A program made the position numbers and the translations under genes. Shown here one piece after another: positions 21,279 through 31,538 of a DNA stretch of 64,000 nt (the first letter of the stretch is position 1; the number at the start of each line of letters is the position of its first letter). This stretch comes from Symbiodinium natans (taxonomy: Eukaryota; Sar; Dinophyceae; Suessiales; Symbiodiniaceae), in NCBI GenBank assembly GCA_905221605.1, contig CAJNDS010002749.1:181501-245500 (forward strand), given 5' to 3'. The notes beneath the pieces were generated by a model that did no database searches, was not told the DNA's origin, and saw only the letters and a list, made by a program, of their open reading frames with translations.

Positions 21279-21835
21279 GGAATAAGATTAAGGGCTCCTT
21301 CTAGGGGTCCCTCCTTTTAGCCCTATAAGCTTGTGTCGCAGGCTTTCCTACCTATGGGCAAAAGAAAGGCCGGTGCCTTGCAGTGGGCTTCACTGTGACA
21401 AAAAGCCATGCCCAAGAAACTGAGAACCTAGCTGCGCTGGCTTTGGGCAAGTTTAGACGCCGCCTTTGGACTAACAAGCTTGGGGCACCCTGGGCGCATT
21501 TCTTGTTGTTTTACCTTCCCTTCCACCCCGGAACGCGACCCCCTCATCTTCCAGCCTCAAAACGTGCAGGCAAACGTACCTGTTTCCTTGAGGTGCAAAA
21601 GGCTCAAAGGGCCTGGTTCACGTTGTCGTAGGCCTCGTGATCCAAAGGCGGCCGGCCGTGTCGTAGTTCGAATTGACGCCGGATACCTTGGGTTGCGGGA
21701 GGGTCGAGTCTTGCCCCGGGTCCTTTCACTACGATGTGCTTCTTCGAAGCCCTGGTACGCGTCCCTGCAACCCTCCCTTTTGACTAAACCCCTTAACCCT
21801 TAAACCCTAAACCCTATAAACCCTCCTTTGGATTT
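20430..21835. other. Largely non-coding, with TA microsatellites and undecided open frames
   Basis: TA-type runs occupy about 21165-21275. Plus-strand open frames at 21383-21631 and 21480-21803 overlap each other and have no recognisable motif. A terminal piece reads RIDAGYLGLREGRVLPRVLS. No exon called. Confidence 0.4.
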
Positions 21836-21837
21836 CA

Positions 21838-21918
21838 GGGCGCTGGTCAGGATGCGGTCCTTGTCCTGGGACTGTGTGGCCTCGGCCTCGGCGATTCGGA
21901 TGCTCAGGCCTCCGGATG
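21838..21918 (-). CDS. Short exon island, unrecognised
   Basis: The minus strand reads SGGLSIRIAEAEATQSQD then KDRILTSALKS. Acidic and helical, good coding character, about 27 codons between CCCTAAA units and a TTATAGGGGC array. It resembles a soluble helical linker; no family assigned. Confidence 0.45.
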
Positions 21919-22135
21919 TGGTTTAAGGGTTTAGGGGCTTAGGGGCTTATAGGGGCTTATAGGGGCTTATAGGGGCTTATAGGGGCTTATAGGGGTTTAG
22001 GGGTTTAGGGGTATCGGGGTTTAGGGGTTTAGGGGTTTAGGGGTATCGGGGTTTAGGGTTTCGGGTTTAGCGGTTTAGGGTTTAGGGGGTTTAGGGTTAG
22101 GGGCTTGGGGTTTGGGGGCTTTGGGTTTAGGGTCT
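21919..22135 (+). repeat. TTATAGGGGC variant array
   Basis: Five to six copies of a ten-base unit (GGGGCTTATA) at about 21940-21995 are followed by GGGGTTTA units and TATCGGGG variants. An offshoot of the heptamer array. Confidence 0.85.
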
Positions 22136-22139
22136 CAGG

Positions 22140-23085
22140 GGTTTGTGAGATGGCGAGTTTCCCTTTGAATTGCAGTACAAGTGTAATACCGTGAACGCGG
22201 CACATTGATTTGGTGCTGTTTTCTGTCGGCTGCGTTCATCTTCGACTTGCCACAAAATCCAGTCAAAAATAATGCCTGCAATATACATGCATGAGTGACT
22301 CCTCCCTCAAAAACACTGATTAATAGCATGTGTTGGGTATGTGGGGCATCCAAACAACGGGGTGTGTCCTTGCGTGCGGGGGCATAGATAGCATCTGAAA
22401 CCCTGGTAAAGTTCTATTGAGTATGTCACTATCAATAGTTTCAGGTGGTGCTTTGGGGTGGGGTGGGGTTTGTATGGAATGAGGACTTTATGAGAATTGG
22501 AGTGAAGATGGGCTGATCGGTGTTTGGGGGGGCTTGGAGGCCCCTTTTGACGCTCTTATTTTGACACCTGAAAAAACTTCTACCAATCCGGTATATGGTC
22601 TGAGAAAAAAGGGGGTTTCTCAATAAACCGCCGAATTCTATCCACTTCAAGATGACTAGATCACTGCGGAAGAACTGAAGAACCCGACTGCATGAAACAC
22701 AAGCAGTGGAGACATTGACACAAACATTGTACGTGTGGTAGAGGTTCCTGGTCGCTTTCTTTCCAAGCAAACAAGTGGGATCCCTTGTGAAGGCAATGGG
22801 AACAGGGAAGCTGAAAGGGTTTTGGGTTTAGGGTTTAGGGTTTAGGGTCAGTAGAAAACTTGAAGAGCACAGTGCGGAGGATCATCCTAGCTTCTGTCTG
22901 CAGAGGAACGGAGGCACAAACAAGCGTACCGCCCAAGGATTCTAGGGGATGGAGGTGTGCTTACATCAATGTACCCTTTGCAGACTGTGCACGTATGCAA
23001 GGCTTTGTGCGGCTTCTCAAGACACTGAAGCGTGCCATGCTGAGGGCTACCAGGAGTTTTCCTAAACCCTAAACCCTAAACCCTA
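22140..23085. other. No firm gene
   Basis: Two open frames (minus 22441-22770, plus 22860-23072) lack recognisable features. Short TTTAGGG units lie at 22823-22850 and CCCTAAA units at 23063-23090. Confidence 0.4.
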
Positions 23086-23089
23086 AACC

Positions 23090-23200
23090 CCCGAGCCACC
23101 CCAAGCCTTTCTCCAGGACTTCGATCGGAAAAGCCGCCTCGCGCTGAGCTTTGGCCAGCAAACCTTGGGCGGAGCTTTCCCTGGGAGGACCAAACCTTGG
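23090..23200 (-). CDS. Short exon island, unrecognised
   Basis: The minus strand reads SSAQGLLAKAQREAAFPIEV then LEKGLGW. Open, amphipathic and bounded by telomere-type units on both sides. About 36 codons. Confidence 0.45.
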
Positions 23201-23201
23201 G

Positions 23202-23282
23202 GTTTAGGGTTTAGGGTTTAGGGTTAAGGGTTAAGGGTTAAGGGTTTAGGGTTTAGGGTTTAGGGTTTAGGGTTTAGGGTTG
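23202..23282 (+). repeat. Telomere-type array abutting a family-1 element
   Basis: TTTAGGG units with three GTTAAGG variants end directly in GGGACCAAATGAACCC, the terminus of a family-1 element. Confidence 0.88.
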
Positions 23283-23525
23283 GGACCAAATGAACCCTAA
23301 AATTGTACTACTGTAAGTCCCATTAAGGTGTATGAACCATAAACCCTTCTAGGGTTCATTTCGTCCCCAAGGAATGAACCCCAAAGCGTTTATGGTTCAT
23401 ATACCTTTGTAGGAAGTATAGGAGTAAAGGTTGTACGACCCCAATTTTCGAATCATATACCTTTATAGGAAGTATAGTAGTAAAGGTTGTACGACCCCAA
23501 TTTTAGGGTTCATTTGGTCTCTAAG
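23283..23525. mobile_element. Compound of two opposed family-1 elements
   Basis: One family-1 copy (23283-23372) ends GTCCCCAAGG. A second copy starts at once (AATGAACCCCAAAG) and ends GGTCTCTAAGGTAC near 23525. The second holds an internal direct duplication of about 70 bases (ATACCTTTRTAGGAAGTATA ... GACCCCAATTTT). A nested or replication-slippage product. Confidence 0.75.
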
Positions 23526-23529
23526 GTAC

Positions 23530-24590
23530 AAGCGCTTGGAGGGAAGGAGAACAGAACTCAGCAAGCTTAGGGCCCGATCCTTTGCAAGGGGCTGACTCGC
23601 TGCACAAGGGCTCCTTCCTAAGATGCCGTAACTTGCTGTGAAGAATTTCAGGGAGACGACGTTCAAATCAAGAGGTTTCGCACTGTTATCCGGCAGGTAC
23701 CCGTGCCAAATCCTTACCGCCCACAGGCTGATACCTTCTGTTCAGAGAACTTCATGGCGTAGATGGCAGAATAGCTGGGGCTGCTGATCCCCTTGAGAAA
23801 TTTCCAACAAAATACCTACGCATCTCTCTCAATATTATAAGCGTATGTAGACACTTCAATATCCTCTCGAAACACCGCTTCCAGCACGGTTCTCACCCCG
23901 CCAAGCAACCCAGTACCGGCATCATGCGGTGCTCGTCACCTGCCAAGCCTGGGATGCGCGCGGAGCCCCCAGAAAAGTCAACTCCCCCCAAGGGTTCAGG
24001 GTTCAGGGTTAAGGGTTTAGGGGCCATTAGGGGTTGTTGCAGTTTGGGCGCGGGCGCGGGGGAATTACTGACGGAATTCTCAGGCATTCATATGGTTTCT
24101 TTTGGAGGAAAGGGCCATAGGGATGGACGAAAAACGAATCAAAGACTCACAGGGCAAAAGTGCCCTCAACAATCCCCCCACTTCGGGACTTCGGGGTGTG
24201 TCTTCGCCCTAAACCCAAAAGCCTATAGCAAAAGCCCACACCTTAAACCTTATACGGCTAAACCCCGAAGCCTATTTAGTATACCCAGCAGCCGGGCCCA
24301 TACCCCCTATGACTCCCTGATGCTGAATAAAAAACATGAGGGACCTGTAGCTGCAGTAGTCTCTCTCTATATATATATATACCCTACGTAACGATCCCCG
24401 ACCATAAGTCCAAGTCCTACATAACCCCCATGCAAGAAAATTTGAAACAAGTCCCCACAACATAGCATACTCTCACCCTACAAGAAACCCATCACGTAAA
24501 AAACTTCCGGAGGAAGAGCACGCCACGCCACCCCCAAGTAAACATGAAAACCCATAAGGCCCCCCTTCTAAAGGGATTCCACAGTCTTCG
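23530..24590. other. No firm gene
   Basis: A 155-codon plus frame at 23924-24391 and shorter minus frames are open, but no motif is recognised. A TA run lies at about 24366-24380. Confidence 0.35.
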
Positions 24591-24594
24591 GGCC

Positions 24595-24715
24595 GACCCT
24601 TCCCAGAGACTCCAAAACGCCTCAAATTAAGGAACAATACCTTAAGTCATATTAGGGTTCCTATTCGAATTTAAGGTATATTCCTGAATTAAGGGGGTTT
24701 TGGAGTCTCTGGGTT
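24595..24715. mobile_element. Family-5 inverted-repeat element
   Basis: The left end CCCAGAGACTCCAAAAC and right end GTTTTGGAGTCTCTGGG are perfect inverted repeats of 17 bases. Inside, ATTAAGGAA and CCTTAA words are themselves arranged as an inverted repeat. A second copy lies at 44402-44554. Confidence 0.85.
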
Positions 24716-24734
24716 TTTAGAGTTTTTCCGTTTC

Positions 24735-24808
24735 GGGGGTGTGAACGCCGACATGGCGGCCGTCGGTCACCACCTGCGCCTTCGGCTCCTGCTGCTGCGC
24801 CTTGGAGG
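24735..24808 (-). CDS. Short exon island
   Basis: The minus strand reads TSKAQQQEPKAQVVTDGRHV then GVHTP. It lies between a TTTAGGG array and the family-5 element. About 25 codons; possibly an upstream part of the gene at 25857-27230 or of another one. Confidence 0.35.
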
Positions 24809-24971
24809 TGAGGGTTTAGGGTTTAGGGTTTATAGGGTTTAGGGTTTAGGGGTTAGGGTTTAGGGTTTAGGGTTTAGGGTTGAGGGTTGAGGGTTTAGGG
24901 TTTAGGGTTTAGGGTTTAGGGTTTAGGGTTTAGGGTTTAGGGTTTAGGGTTTAGGGTTTAGGGTTTAGGGT
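24809..24971 (+). repeat. Telomere-type array
   Basis: About 22 TTTAGGG units with a few TTGAGGG and TTTATAGGG variants. Confidence 0.92.
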
Positions 24972-25855
24972 GAGGATCCCCTTGAAGTGAAGCTTCTACT
25001 CTCCCAAAGCATCCCTTTCGAACACAGAGGATCCCCTTCTACTACATCAAGCCTTCTGCCCTCATCCCTACCATCCTCCCATTCCACAAGAAGGGACGCT
25101 GGATCCCTAATTCCAGCACCCTTGTCCCTTGCAACATCTCAAGTCTCTGATCCCTCACATAACCCTGCAAAGCATAGCCACTACAAGGAACCCTAAACCC
25201 TTTGTGCAACTGGGCTTGAGGACTAGCCAGATTCAACTCCAAGCATCGGCCGTTCGTGTTCACTCAACTCTGTGCTGGTGCATTACTTGGCCAAAGAATG
25301 ATCCACTGAAGAATTGTCGAAGTCTGAATTAAGTCGCCGAATCATGTGGTTTTGCCTGCGTTCTTGTTTGAGCCTAAGACGTCGCGCCCGTTCTAAACCC
25401 TAAAGCCTAAACCCCCAGAACTCAGAACCCCCCAGGCCCTAAACCCTAAACCCTAAACCCCCAGAACTCAGAACCCCCCAGGGCCTCTTCCCCGCGGTGT
25501 GCCACGTGTGCCGTGGCGATGTCCAGCAACAGGGGCTCCTCTGAGTCGCGCTCCGAGACCTCGACTCCAACAGGGATTTACCCGATGTGTCCATTTAGGG
25601 TTAGGGTTTATGGTTTAGGCTTCAGGGTTTAGGGTTTAGGGTCAGACATGCAATATAGAAAGGATGGATCTGAGGAACATTACATTGGGTTGAGGGCTAG
25701 ATCTCGGAGTTGTGACGCACTGACAACTCGACTTCCAACTCTGTCACCAGCGAACGAAGCTACTCCGGAGGCTGCGTTCTAAAACAATTCTCAGGTACTC
25801 AGTTCCTTCCACCCTCTCCTGGCCTACGAGGCCTGAGGTTGTGGCCAGTTGTAGC
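24972..25855. other. No firm gene
   Basis: Plus-strand frames at 24987-25196 and 25129-25332 lack features. Repeated CCCCAGAACTCAGAACCCC occurs twice (about 25411 and 25458) among CCCTAAA units. Confidence 0.4.
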
Positions 25856-25856
25856 T

Positions 25857-27230
25857 ATGTGACGTGGCTACTGCTCCTGCACCGTCCTACTAAGCCCGCG
25901 GCCGCAATGCTCTCCTCGAAGCAACACCAAACTCTACTCATCGCAGTCGCAGCGACATCCAGGATAAGCAGCACGCCACAGCAAAGCTTCATGGCTCGGT
26001 AAAAGGATGTCTCACAGGGATCCTCCGAAATTTCTTGGTGCAGCAAATGCTGATTATTCGCGTAGGCACAGACCCAATAGGGATCTGTGCCCTGAAGGCC
26101 TCGGACAGCCGTGTGCCGACGGAGGCACGCCACAAAGTTGGGGACAGGCTCACTCCAGGCGTGCGATGCAAACCACCGGGGACGCTGAGCCGCCGCCGTG
26201 GTGGCGACGAGCTCCACGTAGCTACAACTGCCGGAGCTGCCGTTGCCAGCGGTTGCCGGGCAGATCACCCAGTGGACTGCGTGATAGAGGTTCACCGCAG
26301 CGTAGCTTAGTGAACAGCCAGTCTTGGGTCCATAGGTCTCGACCCAGAACGGCGCCATGTCCATCAGAAAAAGGAGCAGAGACTCCAACTGCTGGAGCAT
26401 GATGCCTCGGAGCTCCGTGGCAGCAATCCGGCAGACTTCTGGACGTGCCTTGGTGCAACAAAAAAATGCTGATTTTTGTTTAGGGGTTTAGGGTTTCGAC
26501 TTTAGGGTTTAGGGCTGACCCGTAGCCAGATCATTTGCCGGAACTTTGTGAGCTAATGAAGCCACAGGGCAAGGGCCCCGTGTGGTCAAGAACGACAAAA
26601 GTATGGTTTAGGGTTTAGGGTTTAAGACCTTTCTTGTGATACCACCCTAGCTGCTAAGATCGAGTAGTTGGCCAGGACGAGTTTGCTGCTTTCCGCCGCC
26701 TCGAGAGCTGCGCGCAACGAATCATCGGGTCTCAATTCTTGGATTCCCACCTCGGGCGCTGGGAAGGGAAGAGAACGCGTGCCCTAAGACATATGGGGAC
26801 CTGGGGCGATGAATCTGAGTGTACAGCGCTCAGGCTTCTCTCTTCAATGGGATCACGTCTTCTCTTTGAAGGCCCTCCTCAACAAGTCCAAGTAGCAGAA
26901 AGCAACAGATTGCCATGCCAGCACTGTTTCGGATGCCTTGAATTGCTTGGGCAACTCCTATACAACAACATCGGGGATGAAAGGGGATGTCCACTGCGTT
27001 GTAGCAACCTCGCCTTCTGGGCAGGAAGTAATGAGTGGCATTCAAGGTACAATCAGCTCAAAAACCCTGCTGCCCAAGAAACCCTCAGCCCTAATTAAAC
27101 CCTAAACCCTAAACCCTAAACCCTAAACCCTAAACCCCCTCTCAACCTAAGGACAAGAAGCCCCTGAACGCCCAGGTACAGCTTGCGGACTCCCTCCATA
27201 GCCTCTGAAGCAGTCATGTCGTCCTCGATT
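25857..27230 (-). CDS. TIR-like domain protein, partial gene
   Basis: The main exon runs from about 26449 to 25857 on the minus strand. It opens with helices (ARPEVCRIAATELRG, LESLLLFLMDMAPFWVE), then a conserved block: SHAWSEPVPNFVACLRRH, later DPYWVCAYANNQH, then MSRVWCCFEESIAA. From family knowledge, the order SH-W ... YWxCxxxNNQ ... RxWCxFE is typical of a TIR-like domain common in dinoflagellates and other protists. Upstream islands on the same strand at 26742-26632 (LRPDDSLRAALEAAESSKLV) and 27230-27146 (QIEDDMTASEAMEGVRKLYL) are likely earlier exons. They are separated by TTTAGGG or CCCTAAA arrays. Enzyme activity is unknown. Confident for the main exon; the gene extent is inferred. 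Confidence 0.65.
26745..27098 (+). other. Open stretch of undecided strand
   Basis: A plus frame (119 codons) and a minus frame (71 codons) overlap. Neither has a recognised motif. In this setting it is more likely intron of the minus-strand gene. Confidence 0.3.
27099..27140. repeat. Telomere-type array
   Basis: Six CCCTAAA units between two minus-strand exon islands. Confidence 0.88.
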
Positions 27231-27339
27231 TGCGGGGGGGGAGGTATCTTCTCGGAGGCGTTGAGGGGTTTTTGGCGTTTCGGATGGTTTCGGGTGCGTA
27301 AACCCTATAAACCCTAAACCCTAAACCCCTAAATCCTGC

Positions 27340-27420
27340 TTGATGGAGGTCCTCCAAGATGAAAGGTGTCTCCTGGCATCCGGACACCTCTGCATCACGG
27401 TAGCGATGCGACTTTTCTAC
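27340..27420 (-). CDS. Short exon island
   Basis: The minus strand reads KSRIATVMQRCPDARRHLSS. Two frames are open, so this is a weak candidate for an upstream exon of the TIR-like gene. Confidence 0.25.
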
Positions 27421-27868
27421 TGCACCAGCCGAGAATCATTGAGTACTAGACCCAAATTTTTTTCAAGAGAGCATGAAGTTTAGTGGGATAAGTGCTGCTC
27501 TATGCGGTCCATCGCACGAAACGACCACTACAGACCATCATCCACAGCAAATACTTCCCTTCCTTCCGAAGCAGCGAGCCTTCACAGTCAACGCGGAAGA
27601 AGCCATGGCTCCAACGCTCGAAAAACAACTAGGCTTGCTAAAACAAGGTTGTCCGGACTGACTCTTGGGCGGCCTTGCCGAGCGCCGTTGAGTGAGCCAT
27701 ATCGGGCAAAGAACCAGGCGACGATGAAGAGCAGATGGACCCTAAACCCTAAACCCTAAACCCTAAACAGGGTGTGACAGGATCTTCGTCGTCCCACAGC
27801 TGGCCTCCCTATGAGCAGGGCCCCGCGACGTGGGGCGCGTCTTCACCCGGCCTCTCCACTTCCTTGGG

Positions 27869-27973
27869 GACGAAATGAACCCCAACAGGGTTTATGGTTC
27901 ATGTACCTTAATAGGAACTATAGTAGTGTAGCTTATAGGACCCCAATTTTAGGGTTCATGTGGTCCCCAAGGT
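27869..27973 (+). mobile_element. Family-1 element, intact inverted repeats
   Basis: CCTTGGGGACGAAATGAACC at the left and GGTTCATGTGGTCCCCAAGG at the right, with the full interior (GTTTATGGTTCATGTACC, AGTAGTGTAGC, GACCCCAATTTT). A good reference copy of the family. Flanks do not show an obvious 4-base duplication. Confidence 0.88.
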
Positions 27974-28406
27974 TGTTGAGCAGAGAAGGCAGTGGCAGTA
28001 TTGTTGCGTTGTTTGGGGTTTAGGGTCATACGGGAGCCGTAAAGAATTGTAACGGGGTTTTGGTGTGTGGATGTGGGATTTTTTGGGGGAAATTGCAACT
28101 TTGAGAGCCACCCCTAAGGCCCGAACCCGACCCCTGAGGCACCCCTCGACCCTTAAACCCCTTAAAGCAAATCCTAAACCTTAAAACCTCAAACCCTTTT
28201 GAACCCAGACTCGGACCCTTACACCCTAAACCCTAAATCCAAAAGACCTAAAACACCTATGACGTAGGGTTTGGGAGAGCACTTCCCCTAAATGTTGTGG
28301 GACGCCATGAACCTTTAATGGGTTTCGGGTTCAGGGACGTAGAGGGCGTAGGGTCTACTCGTTGGTGGTTGCGCATATAGGGTTCTGCTTCTTGGTCGCT
28401 GAGTTC

Positions 28407-28543
28407 ATACAAGGTGGGGCTGCCTAGTTATGAGTAGAGTTATAAGTTTATAAGAGCCCTAAATTGGGTTATAAGGATCCTAAATTAGGTTATAAGTCCC
28501 TTAACTACAGTTAGTATAGTAAGGGGGCCCCACCTTGTAACCC
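28407..28543. mobile_element. Family-6 palindromic element
   Basis: Ends CAAGGTGGGGCTGCC and GGGGGCCCCACCTTG, each flanked by TA. The interior repeats TTATAAG words. Related copies lie at 34860-34977 and 50751-50877. Confidence 0.8.
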
Positions 28544-28549
28544 CCCCCC

Positions 28550-29560
28550 AATAAAGTGCACACTTTCAGTTTTCATAGGGGTTACGGTATCCCAAAAAGT
28601 GTGAAGTGTACTCACTCAACTACTAAGTTTTGGGTTTCGAGGGTCTTTCGTTCAGGCTTTGGCCTCCTCTACTGCAAATCGAAACCCTTCCAAAAGCCCA
28701 ACGGCCGACTACATAAAAAAAACCTTCCAAAACCCTCAACCCGGAACTCCGAACACCGTTTGATTACTCCTCAACCCCTAAACCCCTAACCAGCTAGACC
28801 CCTCAACCCCTAAACCCCTTTCGTGTTTTGGCTGTTTGCTCCTAAACCTCTAGACCATCTAAACCTCCCCTAACCCTAACCCTAAACCCTAAACCCTAAG
28901 CCCTAAGCCCTAAACCCCTAAACTTCTGGACCCCGGAGAGAGCTGTGAGTTTCGCGCCAAGGCTTTCAGCTCGGAGCGAGGCATCCTCGACGTCAGATCG
29001 TCGAGGGTTTGGGGTTTAGGGTTTAGAGTTTAGGGTTTAGTAGAGGCCTTGTCTCAAGGGTTTGGTTTAAGAAGGGTGTAAATGGGGTTTCGCATTTGTT
29101 TTGAAATTTTGGGGGGCTAGAATTCTGGTCTTTAGGGTTTCGACGTTTAGGGTACGTAGCTTTCATGCTCTTAAGAATATGAGCTCTATGGATGAACAAC
29201 TTCCTTTTAATCGTTAAGCTTCTTGCTTTTTCGGGGCGTTTTGCGTGCTGGGATGTATATGTAACACTCACAGGGCCTTGTACGGACTGTGTGCTCCTTC
29301 AGGTTCTGGGTGCCACGGCTTACGGTCTAGCATTCAAGATATAAAATGTATAGGGCCTTTACAAGTGCTATTGGTAATTTAGCTCTTCCAAGTCCCACCC
29401 TGGGTTTGGGTTTCCCCAAACCGCTTGAGGTACCCCGCGCAGTAACCCTTAATGTTCCCCTTAATATAGGGGACCCTTATACAACCCTTCTGGTCCCCAT
29501 GGGCTCAGGTCAAACCTCCCCTGGGCTCATCACAACATGCTCTCCAGTTCTTCCTCTTTG
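28550..29560. other. No supported gene
   Basis: Low-information sequence with degenerate CCCTAAA units at about 28866-28925 and TTTAGGG units at 29003-29040. The open frames seen (28556-28789, 29023-29271, 29346-29684) have no features; the last overlaps the end of the ankyrin gene on the other strand. Confidence 0.45.
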
Positions 29561-29571
29561 GGCCGCGATGT

Positions 29572-30930
29572 TCACAAGATGTTGGCAATCTGCTGGTGTT
29601 GGTGCTGTGCGAGCTCCTTGTCGAAGGCGTCTGCATGGGCTCCTGCCTTCAGCAAGGCTTCGACCACCTGCTATACTCCCCTGAGAACCTTAACAAAAAA
29701 TATGTTTAATATCCTCTTGGGTTCTATATACACAAAAAGAAAAAATTTCTAAGGGGGAATGTAGCCTGCAGCTGGCCAGTAAACACAGCGTAGGTGAGGG
29801 CCGTGTAGCCATCCGCATCGCGGGCCGCCGCCTGAGCTCGGGCCTCCAGCAAGGCCCGTACCACCTCCTGGCGTTTTTCGCGAGCAGCGAAGATGAGGGC
29901 TGTGTTGCCTTTCTTGTCCTGGGCCTCCAGCTGGGCCCCGGCCTTCAGCAATGCCTCGACAACCCTCAAGTGGCCTTGCTCTGCAGCAGAAGCGAGAGGA
30001 GTGAGCTCTCTGCCATCCGCACTAGTGGCGTCCAGCTGGGCTCCGGCCTTCAGCAATGACTCAACAACCCTCAAATGGCCATGCCCTGCAGCGACGGTGA
30101 GAGCTGTGCCACCCTTGCAAGAGGCCTCCAGCTGGGCTCCCGCCTCGATCAAGACCTCCACCACCTCCAACTTGCCATTGAATGCAGCCAACATGAGGCT
30201 TGTGTAGCCAGACTGATCGCGGGCCTCCAGCTCAGCTCCGGCCCTCACCAGAAAACGGACCACGTTCACGAGGCCCTTCATTGCAGCATAGATGAGGGCT
30301 GTGCGCCCTCTTTCATCTCGGGATTCCAGCGGAACTCCGGCCTTCAGCAAAGTCTCGACCACGTTCAGGTGACCTTTCTCTGCAACAGAGACGATGCAAT
30401 GTGCATTGCAGGCCCCCGGCTCGGCTCCGTCCAGCAGCAATGTCGTGACCACGTTCAAGTAGCCTTGCTCTGCAGCCATTTCGAGGGCTGTTTCGCCACC
30501 CTCACCCCTGGCATCCACCTCAGCTCCGGCCCTCAGCAACGCCTCGACCACCTTCAGGTGGCCTTCCCCGGCTGCACACGTGAGGGGTGTGCGGCCGAGG
30601 CGGTCCAGAGAGCTCGGATCCGCATTCTGGCGAAGCAGCTGCTCTACCCGAAGATGCTGGCTGGTGTGCTTCGGTCTCCAAAGAACCGCCTTCCAGTAAC
30701 GGCTCTGGTGCTCCTTTTGCAGCTGCAGCCGGTGGAGGTGAAGTTTGATCAGATCCTTGCCACGCGAGTCCCCCGAATATTTGTCCCAGGACCTGATCAG
30801 TTTGTCGGCGAGGCCCAGCTCCTCTTGGCGGGGTCCGGCAGCGGCCATGGCTGCGAAATGCGGGCTCACGACCTTATGGAGCTCCTGGTCCTTCCGGTCC
30901 TGCTCCTCCTTTGCCTCCGGCGAAGGTTTA
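29572..30930 (-). CDS. Ankyrin-repeat protein
   Basis: The minus strand is coding from about 30930. It starts EAKEEQDRKDQELHKVVSP, continues through KLIRSWDKYSGDSRGKDLI, then carries nine ankyrin repeats of about 33 residues, e.g. GHLKVVEALLRAGAEVDA and GLVNVVRFLVRAGAELEAR. A family-2 introner (29671-29765) interrupts the last repeat. Its removal joins LQ to QVVEALLKAGAHADAF and leads to a stop at 29572. Upstream the frame stays open into a TTTAGGG array, so the true start is in an earlier exon or at a Met near 30849. Ankyrin arrays bind partner proteins; the partner is unknown. A 287-codon open frame on the opposite strand is a shadow of the repeats. Probably cytosolic: no membrane segment or signal peptide seen. 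Confidence 0.88.
29671..29765 (-). mobile_element. Family-2 introner in the last ankyrin repeat
   Basis: A 95-nt element carrying the family-2 words CTCCCCTGAGAACCTTAA, ATATCCTCTTGGGTT and AAGGGGGAATGTAG. Spliced at CTGCAG|GCTAC and GTATAG|CAGG (GC-AG). The sequence GCAGG occurs at both ends. Excision restores the ankyrin consensus. Confidence 0.85.
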
Positions 30931-31050
30931 GGGTTTAGGGTTTAGGGTTTAGGGTTTAGGGTTTAGGGTTTAGGGTTTAGGGTTTAGGGTTTAGGGTTTA
31001 GGGTTTAGGGTTTAGGGTTTAGGGTTTAGGGTTTAGGGTTTAGGGTTTAT
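30931..31050 (+). repeat. Telomere-type array
   Basis: About 17 perfect TTTAGGG units immediately upstream of the ankyrin exon, likely intronic. Confidence 0.93.
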
Positions 31051-31094
31051 GCAACAATCTTGAATTCTAAGAGACGAGAGAGAAGCTCTGATGG

Positions 31095-31457
31095 ATATAA
31101 AGGGACCCCTCGAATTTGAGGGCCTTGAGCAGCTTCTCCACGTGTGCTGCCAAGGCCGCGTCCAGGCTACAGGTGCCCGAGCAGTCGATGCATTGCCACC
31201 GGAGCCTTGTCCTCATCGCGAAGGCTTCCTTGGGGACGAATTCTGAACTACTAAAAGGGTTTATGGTTCATACACCTTACTGTAGTAGGAGCTATACTAG
31301 TGCAGGGTATAGGACTCGGTTTGGGACCCCAAATTTTGGGTAGGTTCCGGGCTCCAGTTCATGGACTTGGCCCAAGAGGGCAGACGGGTGAGGAGACGCT
31401 TCCGCAGCACTGGGCTAGTCGTGTCGCACGTGCCCATGAGGTCCACAACCAGCACCT
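31095..31457 (-). CDS. Unrecognised protein, two exons joined across an introner
   Basis: Exon 31457-31348 reads KVLVVDLMGTCDTTSPVLR then LLTRLPSWAKSMNWSP. Exon 31228-31100 reads EAFAMRTRLRWQCIDC then LDAALAAHVEKLLKALKFEG. Removal of the family-1 introner between them joins NWSPEAFAMRTRL in frame. A splice-like AAG precedes the first exon. The gene could be the 5' part of the ankyrin gene, with the TTTAGGG array at 30931-31050 as intron, or a separate gene. No family recognised. Confidence 0.6.
31229..31347 (-). mobile_element. Family-1 introner
   Basis: A 119-nt GA-AG intron. The right end GTCCCCAAG is intact and the left end is decayed (GAACCTACCCAAAATTTGG). Flanks are GAAC and GAAG. Splicing at CCCG|GAACC and CCAAG|GAAGCC keeps the frame. 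Confidence 0.8.
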
Positions 31458-31538
31458 TACTTCTCCAATAACCAAGGGGAAAAAAGGTTAAACTACAATA
31501 TTCCTACTGAATATAAGGGAACCCAAAAAGTTTAAAGT

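Noticed and set aside
30075-30938. A 287-codon plus-strand open frame opposite the ankyrin gene
   Set aside because: It is the shadow of the minus-strand ankyrin repeats; the minus frame gives canonical ankyrin motifs and an introner whose removal restores the repeat.
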